Part shown: one piece after another, positions 1 to 7,274 of the stretch | Position numbering within the stretch: position 1 is the first letter of the stretch | How the letters are laid out: every line of letters starts with the position of its first letter | Source of the DNA: Paraburkholderia sp. Tr-20389 | GTDB taxonomy: Bacteria; Pseudomonadota; Gammaproteobacteria; Burkholderiales; Burkholderiaceae | Reading direction: 5' to 3' | NCBI RefSeq assembly: GCF_017104565.1 | Contig: NZ_JAAGPD010000003.1 | Coordinates: 62,001-126,000, forward strand | Length of the DNA stretch: 64,000 bases | The notes under the pieces: generated by a model | What the model was told of the DNA's origin: nothing | Seen by the model: the letters and a program-made list of their open reading frames with translations, nothing else | The model's database searches: none | Position numbers and translations under genes: made by a program

Positions 1-37
1 AAGTGACGGTTCGGGCGGGGATTTGCCGTGTTTTCAG

Positions 38-61
38 AAGGCCCCGCGCACGGGGCCTTCC
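38..61. terminator. GC-rich hairpin, possible terminator
   Basis: GAAGGCCCC, a short loop, then GGGGCCTTC form a near-perfect stem. Neither strand has a clean T-run after it. It probably ends a gene lying left of the window, but that is an inference. Confidence 0.5.
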
Positions 62-196
62 TGCTGCGGCTCCTTTCCGTTAAAGCCGGTGTTACATTCA
101 TTTCGGTCGCGAAATAATGCGCGGCGGATTATGACGACGCCCGCAACGCCGTGCGCCGACCTTCGGCCCCGCCGCCCATTGGACGCAGCGGAAAAA

Positions 197-223
197 ACAA
201 AAGCCCGGCAATGCCGGGCTTAT
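197..223 (-). terminator. Rho-independent terminator of the 52-aa gene
   Basis: AAGCCCGGC and GCCGGGCTT pair around a short loop. Read on the minus strand the stem is followed by a T-rich run (TTTTGTTTTTT). It lies about 70 bp beyond the stop codon of the minus-strand gene at 292-450. Bases 1-291 hold only this hairpin and the one at 38-61; I see no gene there. Confidence 0.75.
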
Positions 224-291
224 CAGCTTCGCCGCTTCTGGATGGCGGCGAGATGCGCAGTACAACGTCTTTTTGTTGGACGTCTTACCGA

Positions 292-450
292 TTAGTCGGT
301 CAGACGGATACCAAACAAGGTTGATTGCGACTTGCGAACACGCTCCGCTTCGCGATGACGTGCTTCGTACGAATAATCCGAATCCAGAGGCAAGTGAGGC
401 GACGCGAAGAGGTCGCTAACCTTTTGGAACAGCGCGAAAAGATAGTTCAT
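292..450 (-). CDS. small hypothetical protein, 52 aa (DUF3563-like size and layout)
   Basis: The protein begins MNYLFALFQKVSDLF, giving a short amphipathic or hydrophobic N-terminus. A charged middle (YEARHREAERVRKSQ) follows, and the end is FGIRLTD. The ATG at 450 is chosen over upstream starts because GGGAG sits a few bases before it. Size and plan recall the short DUF3563/DUF1127-type proteins that are common in Burkholderiaceae, but I cannot confirm the family. A terminator follows the gene and an unusual repeated motif precedes it, so it looks like an independently regulated small gene. No function can be inferred. Confidence 0.6.
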   Translation of the reverse strand: MNYLFALFQKVSDLFASPHLPLDSDYSYEARHREAERVRKSQSTLFGIRLTD

Positions 451-477
451 GGCGACTCCCGGTTGGTTTGGTGATTC

Positions 478-514
478 AGGGTTTTCCCTTAAGAAGAAGT
501 ATAGGGTTTTCCCT
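478..514 (-). promoter_or_regulatory. tandem AGGGTTTTCCCT motif, putative operator of the 52-aa gene
   Basis: The 12-mer AGGGTTTTCCCT occurs at 478-489 and again at 503-514, 25 bp apart. Each copy has AGGG/CCCT dyad ends around an AT core. A minus-strand -10-like TATACT lies at 498-503 between and abutting them, so the motifs flank the likely promoter. The rest of the 451-778 gap holds only this and a hairpin at 742-765. Confidence 0.5.
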
Positions 515-741
515 AGATTTGCGCTAGTGCAATGCAGCAAATTTTTTGCGTGGTCGTTCGTCGCAACGTCGATTCATTCATATTGCATCGCAACATCACC
601 ACTCCATGCACCTTCCAGCCCTGCCCCTGTTTTAGAGACGGCTGATGTGTGAATGCAACGGCCCGCTCTATGTCGTCATGACGTGTGAAAATCAGACAGT
701 TAGTTGCTTTTTAGGTGCCGCCAAGAAGGGAATATCCAGAT

Positions 742-765
742 CCAGCCGCATGAACGTGCGGCTGG
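742..765 (-). terminator. hairpin downstream of the 416-aa membrane protein gene
   Basis: CCAGCCGCA (742-750) and TGCGGCTGG (757-765) form a perfect 9-bp stem with a 6-nt loop, starting 14 bp past the stop codon of the minus-strand gene at 779. There is no strong T-run, so termination is possible but not certain. Confidence 0.45.
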
Positions 766-778
766 GCGTCGAGAGACC

Positions 779-2029
779 TTAGTGAGTGTGCGCTGACTTG
801 CGCCGTTGAGCGTGATGCGGGGAGGCGACGTGCGCTGCGGCTGGCTTGGCCGCGGGCGCAGCCGGTGCCGGAGCGGCAGGCGTCGAAGGCTGAGCGCTGA
901 CGGGAAGACTCGTCGTCGAGGAATCGGTGTCCAGCAGCGTCGCCAGCGTGGCCTGCTGGTTCAGCAACATCTGTTCGATGCGCTGCTCGTGCGCGGTCGA
1001 CTGATGCGCGAGGCGGAACAGCAACATCGTCTGCGCGATACCGATCGCAATCGACATCAGCAGCGCGCACACGACGATCGACAGCAACCATTTCATGCGC
1101 CGCGTATGGTCGACGGCGGCACGCCGCTGATCGGCGATCACGCCGTAGAGCGCATCGACGGTGTCGGCGAACGCGGTCGCGCGGGCATGGTCGAGTTCGA
1201 GCGTCGCGCGCGGCGCATGTGGTTGGGGCTGCGGCGCGAACTGCGAGGCGGCGCGCGCGGGTTGCGCGACTGCAGCCGCCGCCGTGGTGGCTTCCGGCGC
1301 GGGCGTATCGGATGAATTACTATCGGGCGCGTCAGCCTCAATCACAGACGTCGTGGGTTTGGCAAAAGCGGGCGCAGGACGCTCCTGCACGTCGCCCGCT
1401 GCGGGCAGGTTCGCGCTTCGGCCGTCAGCGGCATCAGTCGACGGCGGCACCGTGCGCAAAGCCGCGAAGCTGCGGACGACGCTTGCGGCCGCCAGCGACG
1501 CAGCTTGCATCGGTGCATCCGGTTTCGCGGCAGGTTCGCTATCGACAGAAACAGCCAGCGCCACCTCTTCAGCGCCGTCCGTCACGACGACAGCCGGCTC
1601 GGGCGCACCGGCTTCCGTGTCGATGACCATCTGCCCGTCGTGCGGATCGGCAGCTGCCGGCAGATCTTTCGATGCCGCCGCCCCGCGCGCCGCACGCCCA
1701 CCCTTGCCTTCCGTCGCACCCGCTGCAAAACCGACGCCATCCGGCGCACCGGCGGCCGCCAGCACGACATCGGGTAATTCAAAGCCTTGCAGCGTGCCTT
1801 GCCGCACGTCGATGTTCAGCGCCTGCTGCTCGGCGCGAGCGATGTCGTCGGGGAAAAGGTCGAGCGTGCCGCCGTCGTGCGCGGCGTCGCTCAGCTGCGC
1901 GAGGCGTTGTGCCGAGCGGGCGGCGCGCGCCAGCTTGTTTTCGGTTTCGGGTGAGACAGTCGATGCGCGCGGCTTCTGCGAACGGGCGCGCGCCGGACGG
2001 GCAATCGTGGATTCTGCGGAATCGGCCAT
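779..2029 (-). CDS. low-complexity single-span membrane protein, function unknown
   Basis: I do not recognise a family. The start MADSAESTIARPARARSQK is preferred because residues encoded upstream of it look non-native. The first 300 residues are Ala/Pro/Asp-rich and probably disordered. A single membrane segment (KWLLSIVVCALLMSIAIGIAQ) lies about 100 residues before the C-terminus. A short helix with LLNQQATLATLLD follows, then a Pro/Ala-rich tail ending in basic and His residues. The layout suggests a bitopic inner-membrane protein, with an acidic cytoplasmic N-domain if positive-inside rules hold. The next gene to the right, on the same strand, is MgtC-like, with 126 bp between them. Confidence 0.65.
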   Translation of the reverse strand: MADSAESTIARPARARSQKPRASTVSPETENKLARAARSAQRLAQLSDAAHDGGTLDLFPDDIARAEQQALNIDVRQGTLQGFELPDVVLAAAGAPDGVGFAAGATEGKGGRAARGAAASKDLPAAADPHDGQMVIDTEAGAPEPAVVVTDGAEEVALAVSVDSEPAAKPDAPMQAASLAAASVVRSFAALRTVPPSTDAADGRSANLPAAGDVQERPAPAFAKPTTSVIEADAPDSNSSDTPAPEATTAAAAVAQPARAASQFAPQPQPHAPRATLELDHARATAFADTVDALYGVIADQRRAAVDHTRRMKWLLSIVVCALLMSIAIGIAQTMLLFRLAHQSTAHEQRIEQMLLNQQATLATLLDTDSSTTSLPVSAQPSTPAAPAPAAPAAKPAAAHVASPHHAQRRKSAHTH

Positions 2030-2155
2030 GTAGGAAAAGCGGGAACGCAGCGTTCGTCGCCTTTCGGGGCGCCCGTCATCACTGCCAGCGGTGTTTTTCT
2101 GGAGCCCGCATTGTCGCATGCAAAGAGGGACACAGAAACGCGCCGGACGGCCTTT

Positions 2156-2842
2156 TCACGCCGGCTCCCCATTGTCCCGAAAATCCTTCACGCCCGGCAG
2201 CGCGCGCAACTGCTCGCAAATCGCCTTGAATTCCAAAGATGACACGCGATTCAGCGTGATCATCACTTCGTCGATCTGCGGATCGTCGTCGCTCTGTTGC
2301 ATCACGAACTGCTTGACGCGCGGGCTTGCCGGACCGAGCGCCTCATGCAGCGAATGGAAGGTCATCGAGCCGCGCTCGACCAACAGAATCAGCTGGCGGC
2401 GCTGCTTGACCGTGATGAAGCGCTTTTCGATCGGTTTGATCCCGGCCAGGATTATCAACACGATGATCGTCGCGGCGATCGACGCCGTGTACAATCCGCC
2501 GCCAACAGCCAGCCCGACCGCGGCGACGGACCAGAGGCTCGCGGCTGTCGTCAGCCCGCGGATGATCTCGCCGCGCAGCAGGATCGAACCGGCTCCGAGA
2601 AAGCCGATGCCGGACACGACCTGCGCGGCGACCCGCGACGGATCGAGCACGACGTGATCGTTGCCGAGCACATCCGCAAAGCCGAATGCCGACACGATCA
2701 TGATCAGCGCCGAGCCGACGCACACGAGCATATGCGTGCGCAACCCCGCGGCCCATGAAAGCCGCTCGCGCTCGAAGCCGATTACGCTGCCGAGCACCGC
2801 CGCGAGCACGAGCCGGGAAATGAGTTCCATATTGGTGATCAA
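2156..2842 (-). CDS. MgtC/SapB family membrane protein
   Basis: The N-terminal 140 residues are a multispan membrane domain with the family signature IGFERERLSWAAGLRTHMLVCVGSALIM and VSGIGFLGAGSILLRG. The C-terminal part (about 150-228) looks like the small ACT-like domain (DEVMITLNRVSSLEFKAICEQLRALPGVKDF). The family is tied to growth in low Mg2+ and, in some pathogens, to F1Fo-ATPase inhibition; the role here is unknown. The start is a TTG at 2842: GGGAG sits six bases before it, whereas the first ATG (2830) would be about 18 bases from that site. It is divergent from the AGE epimerase gene. Confidence 0.88.
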   Translation of the reverse strand: MITNMELISRLVLAAVLGSVIGFERERLSWAAGLRTHMLVCVGSALIMIVSAFGFADVLGNDHVVLDPSRVAAQVVSGIGFLGAGSILLRGEIIRGLTTAASLWSVAAVGLAVGGGLYTASIAATIIVLIILAGIKPIEKRFITVKQRRQLILLVERGSMTFHSLHEALGPASPRVKQFVMQQSDDDPQIDEVMITLNRVSSLEFKAICEQLRALPGVKDFRDNGEPA

Positions 2843-2974
2843 ATCGCTCTCCCTGTGATGTTGCCGTTTGACTTTGCCTTACGGCGCCTCGGCCACAATG
2901 CCCGGCGCGTACCGTTTGCCTTATGCTGAAAGCCCGGCGCGTACGCCAACCATCCTTATTTCGCCTTCCGCACC

Positions 2975-4072
2975 ATGAACGCAACCGCCGCCACGCCTGA
3001 ACTTGCAGCCGCGCTGCGCGACCACTTCGCGCGCGTCATCCTGCCGATCTGGCGCGGGCCGGGGTTCAATGCGGCGCTCGGGCTGCCTTACGAAGCGGTC
3101 GCCGCCGACGGCCGCACGCCGCTGCCCGTCGCACGCTATCGCGCGATGGCGTGCGCACGGCAGATGTTCGTCTTCGCGCTCGCAGGCGAGATGCAGCATG
3201 CGCAGCGCCTGTTCGAATCTTTGAACCTGTTTCGGGACAGCAAACAGGGCGGCTGGTTCTACAGCGTAGACGCACACGGCGTGCCGCTCGACACCACCAA
3301 AGACCTCTACACGCACGCGTTCGTTGTGTTTGCATGCGCCGAATACGGCGCGCGCTCGGGCAATCGCGATGCGCTGGACATCGTGCATCAGGCGTCGTCG
3401 CTGATCGAAGACCGCTTCGCCGCCGACGACGGCTTGCTGCACGCCGCCCTCGCCTGCGACTTTTCGGCGACGGAAGGTATCCCGTTGCAAAACCCGCTGA
3501 TGCATCTGACGGAGGCATGGCTCGCGGCGCGCGCAGCCACGGGAGACGCAGCTTTCGATACGGCGCTCGCGAAACTCGGCAACGCGATTGCGCGCGCTTT
3601 CGTGCATCAGCCGACGGGCTGCATCGCGGAACTGCCCGTGGGCAGCGCGGACAACCGGCTCGAACCGGGCCATCAGTTCGAATGGTTCTGGCTCGTACAG
3701 CAGGCAGGCGACGTGTTCAAAGGATCAGGTCTGCGCGAAGCGCTCGCGCGCGCCTTCATGTTTGCGCATGAACGCGGCATCGATGCGCCGACGGGCGGCG
3801 TGCACGCGGCGCTCGACGAAGCGGGCGGCATCAAGGATTCGACGCAGCGCATCTGGGCGCAGACGGAGTATCTGCGCGCGCTCGCCGTGCACGACGACGT
3901 TGCCGTGCGTGCGGTACTGCCGCAGCAGATAGGGCGATTCCAGACGCGCTTCCTGAACGCGCAAGGCTGGATCGAATGCAAGACGCAAACGGGTGAAGTC
4001 GCGCGCGAAGACATGCCGTCGACGACGCCGTATCACCTCGCGACCGCATACGCCGCGTTGCCTGAGGCCTGA
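2975..4072 (+). CDS. AGE family epimerase/isomerase (N-acylglucosamine 2-epimerase fold)
   Basis: The 365-aa protein has the alpha6/alpha6-barrel pattern of AGE-family enzymes. Visible signatures are RYRAMACARQMFVFALA, GGWFYSVDAHGVPLDTTKDLYTHAFVVFACAEY, HLTEAWLAA, GHQFEWFWL and QRIWAQTEYLRAL, which carry the conserved His, Arg and Glu of the active site. Members isomerise sugars such as mannose/fructose or epimerise N-acylglucosamine. The sequence does not fix the substrate, though length and lack of extra domains fit the mannose isomerase/YihS side. It stands alone, divergent from mgtC, and ends at a shared bidirectional terminator. Confidence 0.85.
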   Translation: MNATAATPELAAALRDHFARVILPIWRGPGFNAALGLPYEAVAADGRTPLPVARYRAMACARQMFVFALAGEMQHAQRLFESLNLFRDSKQGGWFYSVDAHGVPLDTTKDLYTHAFVVFACAEYGARSGNRDALDIVHQASSLIEDRFAADDGLLHAALACDFSATEGIPLQNPLMHLTEAWLAARAATGDAAFDTALAKLGNAIARAFVHQPTGCIAELPVGSADNRLEPGHQFEWFWLVQQAGDVFKGSGLREALARAFMFAHERGIDAPTGGVHAALDEAGGIKDSTQRIWAQTEYLRALAVHDDVAVRAVLPQQIGRFQTRFLNAQGWIECKTQTGEVAREDMPSTTPYHLATAYAALPEA

Positions 4073-4100
4073 TCGAAAGCACCGGGCACGCAGAAAGACA

Positions 4101-4135
4101 AAAGCCCGCGAAGCATGTCGCTTCGCGGGCTTTTT
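4101..4135. terminator. bidirectional Rho-independent terminator
   Basis: AAAGCCCGCGAAGC and GCTTCGCGGGCTTT form a 14-bp stem with a 5-nt loop. Plus-strand reading is followed by TTTTT, and minus-strand reading by TTTTGTCTTT. It serves the convergent epimerase and MCP genes. Confidence 0.92.
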
Positions 4136-4164
4136 CATGTGCGTTGGGTACGCGACGCGGCGGA

Positions 4165-5775
4165 TCAGACCGTTAGCGCTGCGCCCATCACAGGCTGAAG
4201 CGCGGCGCGCGCGCGATGCGAATTCAACACGACATCCGAAATCTCGAACGACGACACGGCGTCCTTCAACTGGCGCGTCTGCTGATGCAGCGAAGACGCC
4301 GCCGCCGCCGCTTCTTCGACGAGCGCCGCGTTCTGCTGCGTCATCTCGTCCATCTGCACCACCGCCTGGTTGACCTGCTCGATGCCCGTGCTCTGCTCGA
4401 GCGACGATGCGCTGATCTCCGCCATCATCTGCGTGACGCGCGAGATCGAATCCGATACGTTGCGCATCGCTTCGCCTGCGCGCTCGACCAGCACCGAGCC
4501 GCCCTGAATTTCCGCGACCGATTCGCTGATCAGTTCCTTGATTTCCTTCGCCGACTGCGCGCTGCGCTGCGCGAGGCCGCGCACTTCGCCCGCGACGACG
4601 GCAAAGCCGCGTCCCTGCTCGCCCGCGCGCGCCGCTTCGACGGCCGCGTTCAACGCGAGAATGTTGGTCTGGAACGCAATGCCGTCGATCACGGTGATGA
4701 TCTCGGCGATGCGGTCGGAACTCTGCGCGATGCCCTGCATCTTCGAGACGACCTGGTTGACGACGTTGCTGCCGTGCGACGTCGCATCGAGGGCCGTCTC
4801 GGCCAGTGCGTTCGCTTCGCGTGCGTGGTCGGCGTTCTGGCGTACGGTCGCCGTCAGTTCTTCCATGCTCGATGCCGTTTCTTCGAGCGACGCAGCCTGA
4901 TTCTCGGTGCGTGCCGACAGATCGGCGTTGCCCGTGGCGATTTCGTCGGCGCCGATATAGATCGAATCGGCCGATTCGCGCACGGTTTTGACGGTGCGTG
5001 CGACGCTCGCCTGCATCACTGCAAGACCGGAGAACAGACGGCCGATTTCATTCGTACCGCGCTCTTCGATCGGCTGGTTCAGGCGCCCTTGCGCGATGCG
5101 CTCGAAATGGCGGCCCGCTTCTTCCAGCGGACCGACGACGCCGCGCCTCAGCGCGACGTACACGCCCGCCGTGCCCGCCAGCAGCAGCGCAATGATCACG
5201 ATGCCCACCGTGCGGAACAGCGTCTGATGATCGTCGATCGAATCGAGCGACGCACGGCCCGTTGCATCGCCGAATTCCGTGAAGTTGTGCAACTCGGTCA
5301 GATACGCGTCCTGCATGCCTTGAGTCGGCTGATCGAGGAACGCCTGGATGTTGCCGGCGTCGAGGTATTGCGCCAGTTCGCCGAGCGCGGTGTGAATCTT
5401 CTGGTACTTCTCGTTGAGCGCGGAAGCGCGCGCGCTGTTGTCGTCGTTGAGTTTGGGGGCGTTCATGAAGGCCGTGAACGAACGGTCTGCGGCGGCGAGC
5501 TGCTCGCGCGCGTGCTGGACCATCTCGGTCGGCTCTGCGCCGCCGCGCACCATCCGCGTACCGGCGCGCGAGAGGTTGATACGCGCGTCCATCAGATTCT
5601 GCGTCGTCACGTTGACGGCATTCACCTGATGCAGCGCGACGTTCGCGAGATCCTTGACGTCGTCGTGCGTGCGGGTCATCGACCAGAAACCGAGCCCCTC
5701 CGTCACCAACTGAAAAATGCAGAACGCGGCCAGAACGCATAACAAGCCGGAAGCGACTTTGATCTTGCTGAACAT
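4165..5775 (-). CDS. methyl-accepting chemotaxis protein (536 aa)
   Basis: TM1 is at about residues 5-28. A periplasmic four-helix-type sensor of about 150 residues follows, then TM2 ([20 protein letters not shown]). HAMP comes next ([34 protein letters not shown]), then a cytoplasmic coiled coil with the conserved hairpin tip around [20 protein letters not shown]. The C-terminus ends GAALTV, so there is no NWETF-type CheR pentapeptide. The start [10 protein letters not shown] at 5775 is chosen for its AGGTG site; upstream in-frame residues look non-coding. It would signal to CheA/CheW at the cell pole. The ligand is unknown. Confidence 0.93.
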   Translation of the reverse strand: MFSKIKVASGLLCVLAAFCIFQLVTEGLGFWSMTRTHDDVKDLANVALHQVNAVNVTTQNLMDARINLSRAGTRMVRGGAEPTEMVQHAREQLAAADRSFTAFMNAPKLNDDNSARASALNEKYQKIHTALGELAQYLDAGNIQAFLDQPTQGMQDAYLTELHNFTEFGDATGRASLDSIDDHQTLFRTVGIVIIALLLAGTAGVYVALRRGVVGPLEEAGRHFERIAQGRLNQPIEERGTNEIGRLFSGLAVMQASVARTVKTVRESADSIYIGADEIATGNADLSARTENQAASLEETASSMEELTATVRQNADHAREANALAETALDATSHGSNVVNQVVSKMQGIAQSSDRIAEIITVIDGIAFQTNILALNAAVEAARAGEQGRGFAVVAGEVRGLAQRSAQSAKEIKELISESVAEIQGGSVLVERAGEAMRNVSDSISRVTQMMAEISASSLEQSTGIEQVNQAVVQMDEMTQQNAALVEEAAAAASSLHQQTRQLKDAVSSFEISDVVLNSHRARAALQPVMGAALTV

Positions 5776-5818
5776 CGAGACACCTGAATTGCTGAAGAAG
5801 GACGGGAATGCACCCGGG

Positions 5819-5846
5819 TTTACGGCAGTGCCATGCGACGGCTTGA
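5819..5846 (-). promoter_or_regulatory. weak FliA (sigma28)-like promoter candidate for the MCP
   Basis: On the minus strand TCAA, 16 bases, then GCCGTAAA lies 44 bp before the MCP start codon. It deviates from TAAA-N15-GCCGATAA in the -35 element and the spacing, so it is only a candidate. I see nothing else in the 5776-6016 gap. Confidence 0.3.
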
Positions 5847-6016
5847 GCGTCGAACGAGAAAATTCCTGCGTGTAAGCGTTTCGGCGGCTTACGCGGGGTG
5901 ATTGCATCGTTTTTCACAATAATTAACGCGCAATTTTTCGAATTACCTTGACGCGCTGCGATTGCGCTTCCTAGAGTTGGGACATCGCCATGCGGGCTTT
6001 GCCCGAAGGAACGACG

Positions 6017-6448
6017 ATGACAGATCTACTCGACCGGGCGCGCGGCGCACTGCACGCCCAGCCGTTCAGCGTGCTCCTCGGCACCGAGCTGATGTATGTT
6101 GGCGCGAACGAACTGACGCTGTGCCTGCCGATTCGTGACGAGTTGCGGCAACAGCATGGTTTTGTGCATGGCGGGGTGATCAGCTATCTCGCCGACAATG
6201 CGCTGACTTTTGCGGGCGCGCTGGCGCTGGGGCCGCGGGTGGTGACGGGGGAGTACAAGATCAACTATCTGCGGCCGGCCGTGACGGGCGTGCTGATGGC
6301 GCGGGCGGAGGTGGTGTATGTCGGTCGCCAGCAGGCGACGTGTCAGTGTAATGTTTTCGTCACTGACGGGGATAGGGAACGGCTTGTCGCCGTTGCGCAG
6401 GGGACGATTAATCGTATCGGCGATGGGGTGGAGGACGGTGCTGGGTGA
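6017..6448 (+). CDS. PaaI-type hotdog-fold thioesterase
   Basis: This 143-aa single hotdog domain has the core motif QHGFVHGGVISYLADNALTFAG, where the HGG and following acidic residue form the acyl-CoA thioesterase site. It continues with GEYKINYLRPAVTG and RAEVVYVGRQQATCQCNVF. Family members hydrolyse acyl- or aryl-CoA thioesters; the substrate cannot be read from the sequence. The start is MTDLLDRARG at 6017, with GAAGGA just before it. The stop codon is followed after two bases by giant repeat element A. Confidence 0.87.
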   Translation: MTDLLDRARGALHAQPFSVLLGTELMYVGANELTLCLPIRDELRQQHGFVHGGVISYLADNALTFAGALALGPRVVTGEYKINYLRPAVTGVLMARAEVVYVGRQQATCQCNVFVTDGDRERLVAVAQGTINRIGDGVEDGAG

Positions 6449-6450
6449 CC

Positions 6451-6545
6451 GTTTTTTGTCTGCGACGCAGTCGCCATCGTTTTTTGTCTGCGACGCAGTC
6501 GCCATTCTTGGGGGTGTTCGTTTTTGTCTGCGACGCAGTCGCCAT
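6451..6545 (+). repeat. three tandem copies of the element terminus
   Basis: The terminal unit (T-run, then GTCTGCGACGCAGTCGCCAT) occurs at 6451-6477, 6479-6505 and 6520-6545. The right end of the element has one inverted copy at 7246-7273. Only this copy of the element has a multiplied left terminus. Confidence 0.95.
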
Positions 6546-7130
6546 TTTGGGGTTTCTGGTTTTTTTAATCGCTGGCATCCGCGTTGTGGCTCTGGATTGC
6601 TGGCGTTGCCCCTGTGCGGGGCGGCACTCACTTTCTTTGCCGCCGCAAAGAAAGTAAGCAAAGAAAGCGGGCTCACACCGCCAATCCTTGTTCTTGCCTG
6701 CGGGCCCCCAACAGTTCTTACGCTCCACGTGGCAACGCGCTTGTTCGCGCCCGTTGCCAGCGTGCTAACTCACGCATCCCCCGCTTCACACTCCCGCGTC
6801 ACGGACTGCGTTACCAGACGTCCACGGCCGCCCAGGTGGCAAACTGTGTGCAGGCCATCGCGACGAAAGTGCACCACTCCGGACCGAAAAGCGGGATCGG
6901 CGTCGTAGAAGCGCGAACGCGTAAGGTGCGACAAGCTACACACGGTTTGCCACCTGGGCGGCGTAGACGAGTCGCTGCCGCTGGCTGCCTGCGGGTGACT
7001 GGAGCGGGTGATGCGCCTGTTCGAGGCGCTGGCAACGGGCGCAAACAAAGGCGTTGCCGCGTGAAGCGTAAGAACGGTTGGGGGCCCGCAGGCAAGCACA
7101 AGAGTTAGCGGTGTGAGCGGCTTTCTTTTG

Positions 7131-7164
7131 CCTACTTTTCTTTGCCGCGGCAAAGAAAAGTAGG
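7131..7164. repeat. 34-bp perfect palindrome inside element A
   Basis: CCTACTTTTCTTTGCCG is followed immediately by its exact reverse complement. It is the right-arm version of the hairpin block that reads ACTTTCTTTGC..GCAAAGAAAGT in the left arm, where the stem has a 4-nt loop. Confidence 0.97.
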
Positions 7165-7274
7165 TGCCGCCCCGCACAGGGGCAACGCCAGCAAACCAGA
7201 GCCACAACGCGGATGCCAGCGATTAAAAAAACCAGAAACCCCAAAATAGCGACTGCGTCGCAGACAAAAAAACC

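Larger units (their letters stand above)
6451..7273. repeat. giant inverted-repeat element, copy A
   Basis: The element is an imperfect palindrome of about 823 bp that fills the gap between the thioesterase stop (6446-6448) and the FAH stop (7275-7277). From outside inwards each arm holds a T-run plus a GCGAC-GCA-GTCGC hairpin; a spacer unique to this copy; CGCTGGCATCCGCG; a GCCCC/GGGGC hairpin; an ACTTTCTTTGC/GCAAAGAAAGT-type hairpin; and a CTGCGGGCCCCCAAC block. A 26-bp inner stem follows (6829-6854 with 6935-6960, a few mismatches) around an 80-nt loop (6855-6934). The outer 107 bp of the two arms differ at only about two positions. There is no plausible gene. The same family recurs at 17222 and 22365. 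Confidence 0.95.

Noticed and set aside
6451-6545. Regularly repeated unit as a possible CRISPR array
   Set aside because: Spacers of 1-14 bp, only three units, no cas genes, and the unit is the terminus of a larger palindrome found elsewhere.
6584-7108. Open reading frames of about 100-175 codons on both strands inside repeat element A
   Set aside because: They translate palindromic repeat DNA, have no ribosome site, and the same peptides (such as LTFFAAAKKVS and PPRTGAT) recur from all three copies in several frames.
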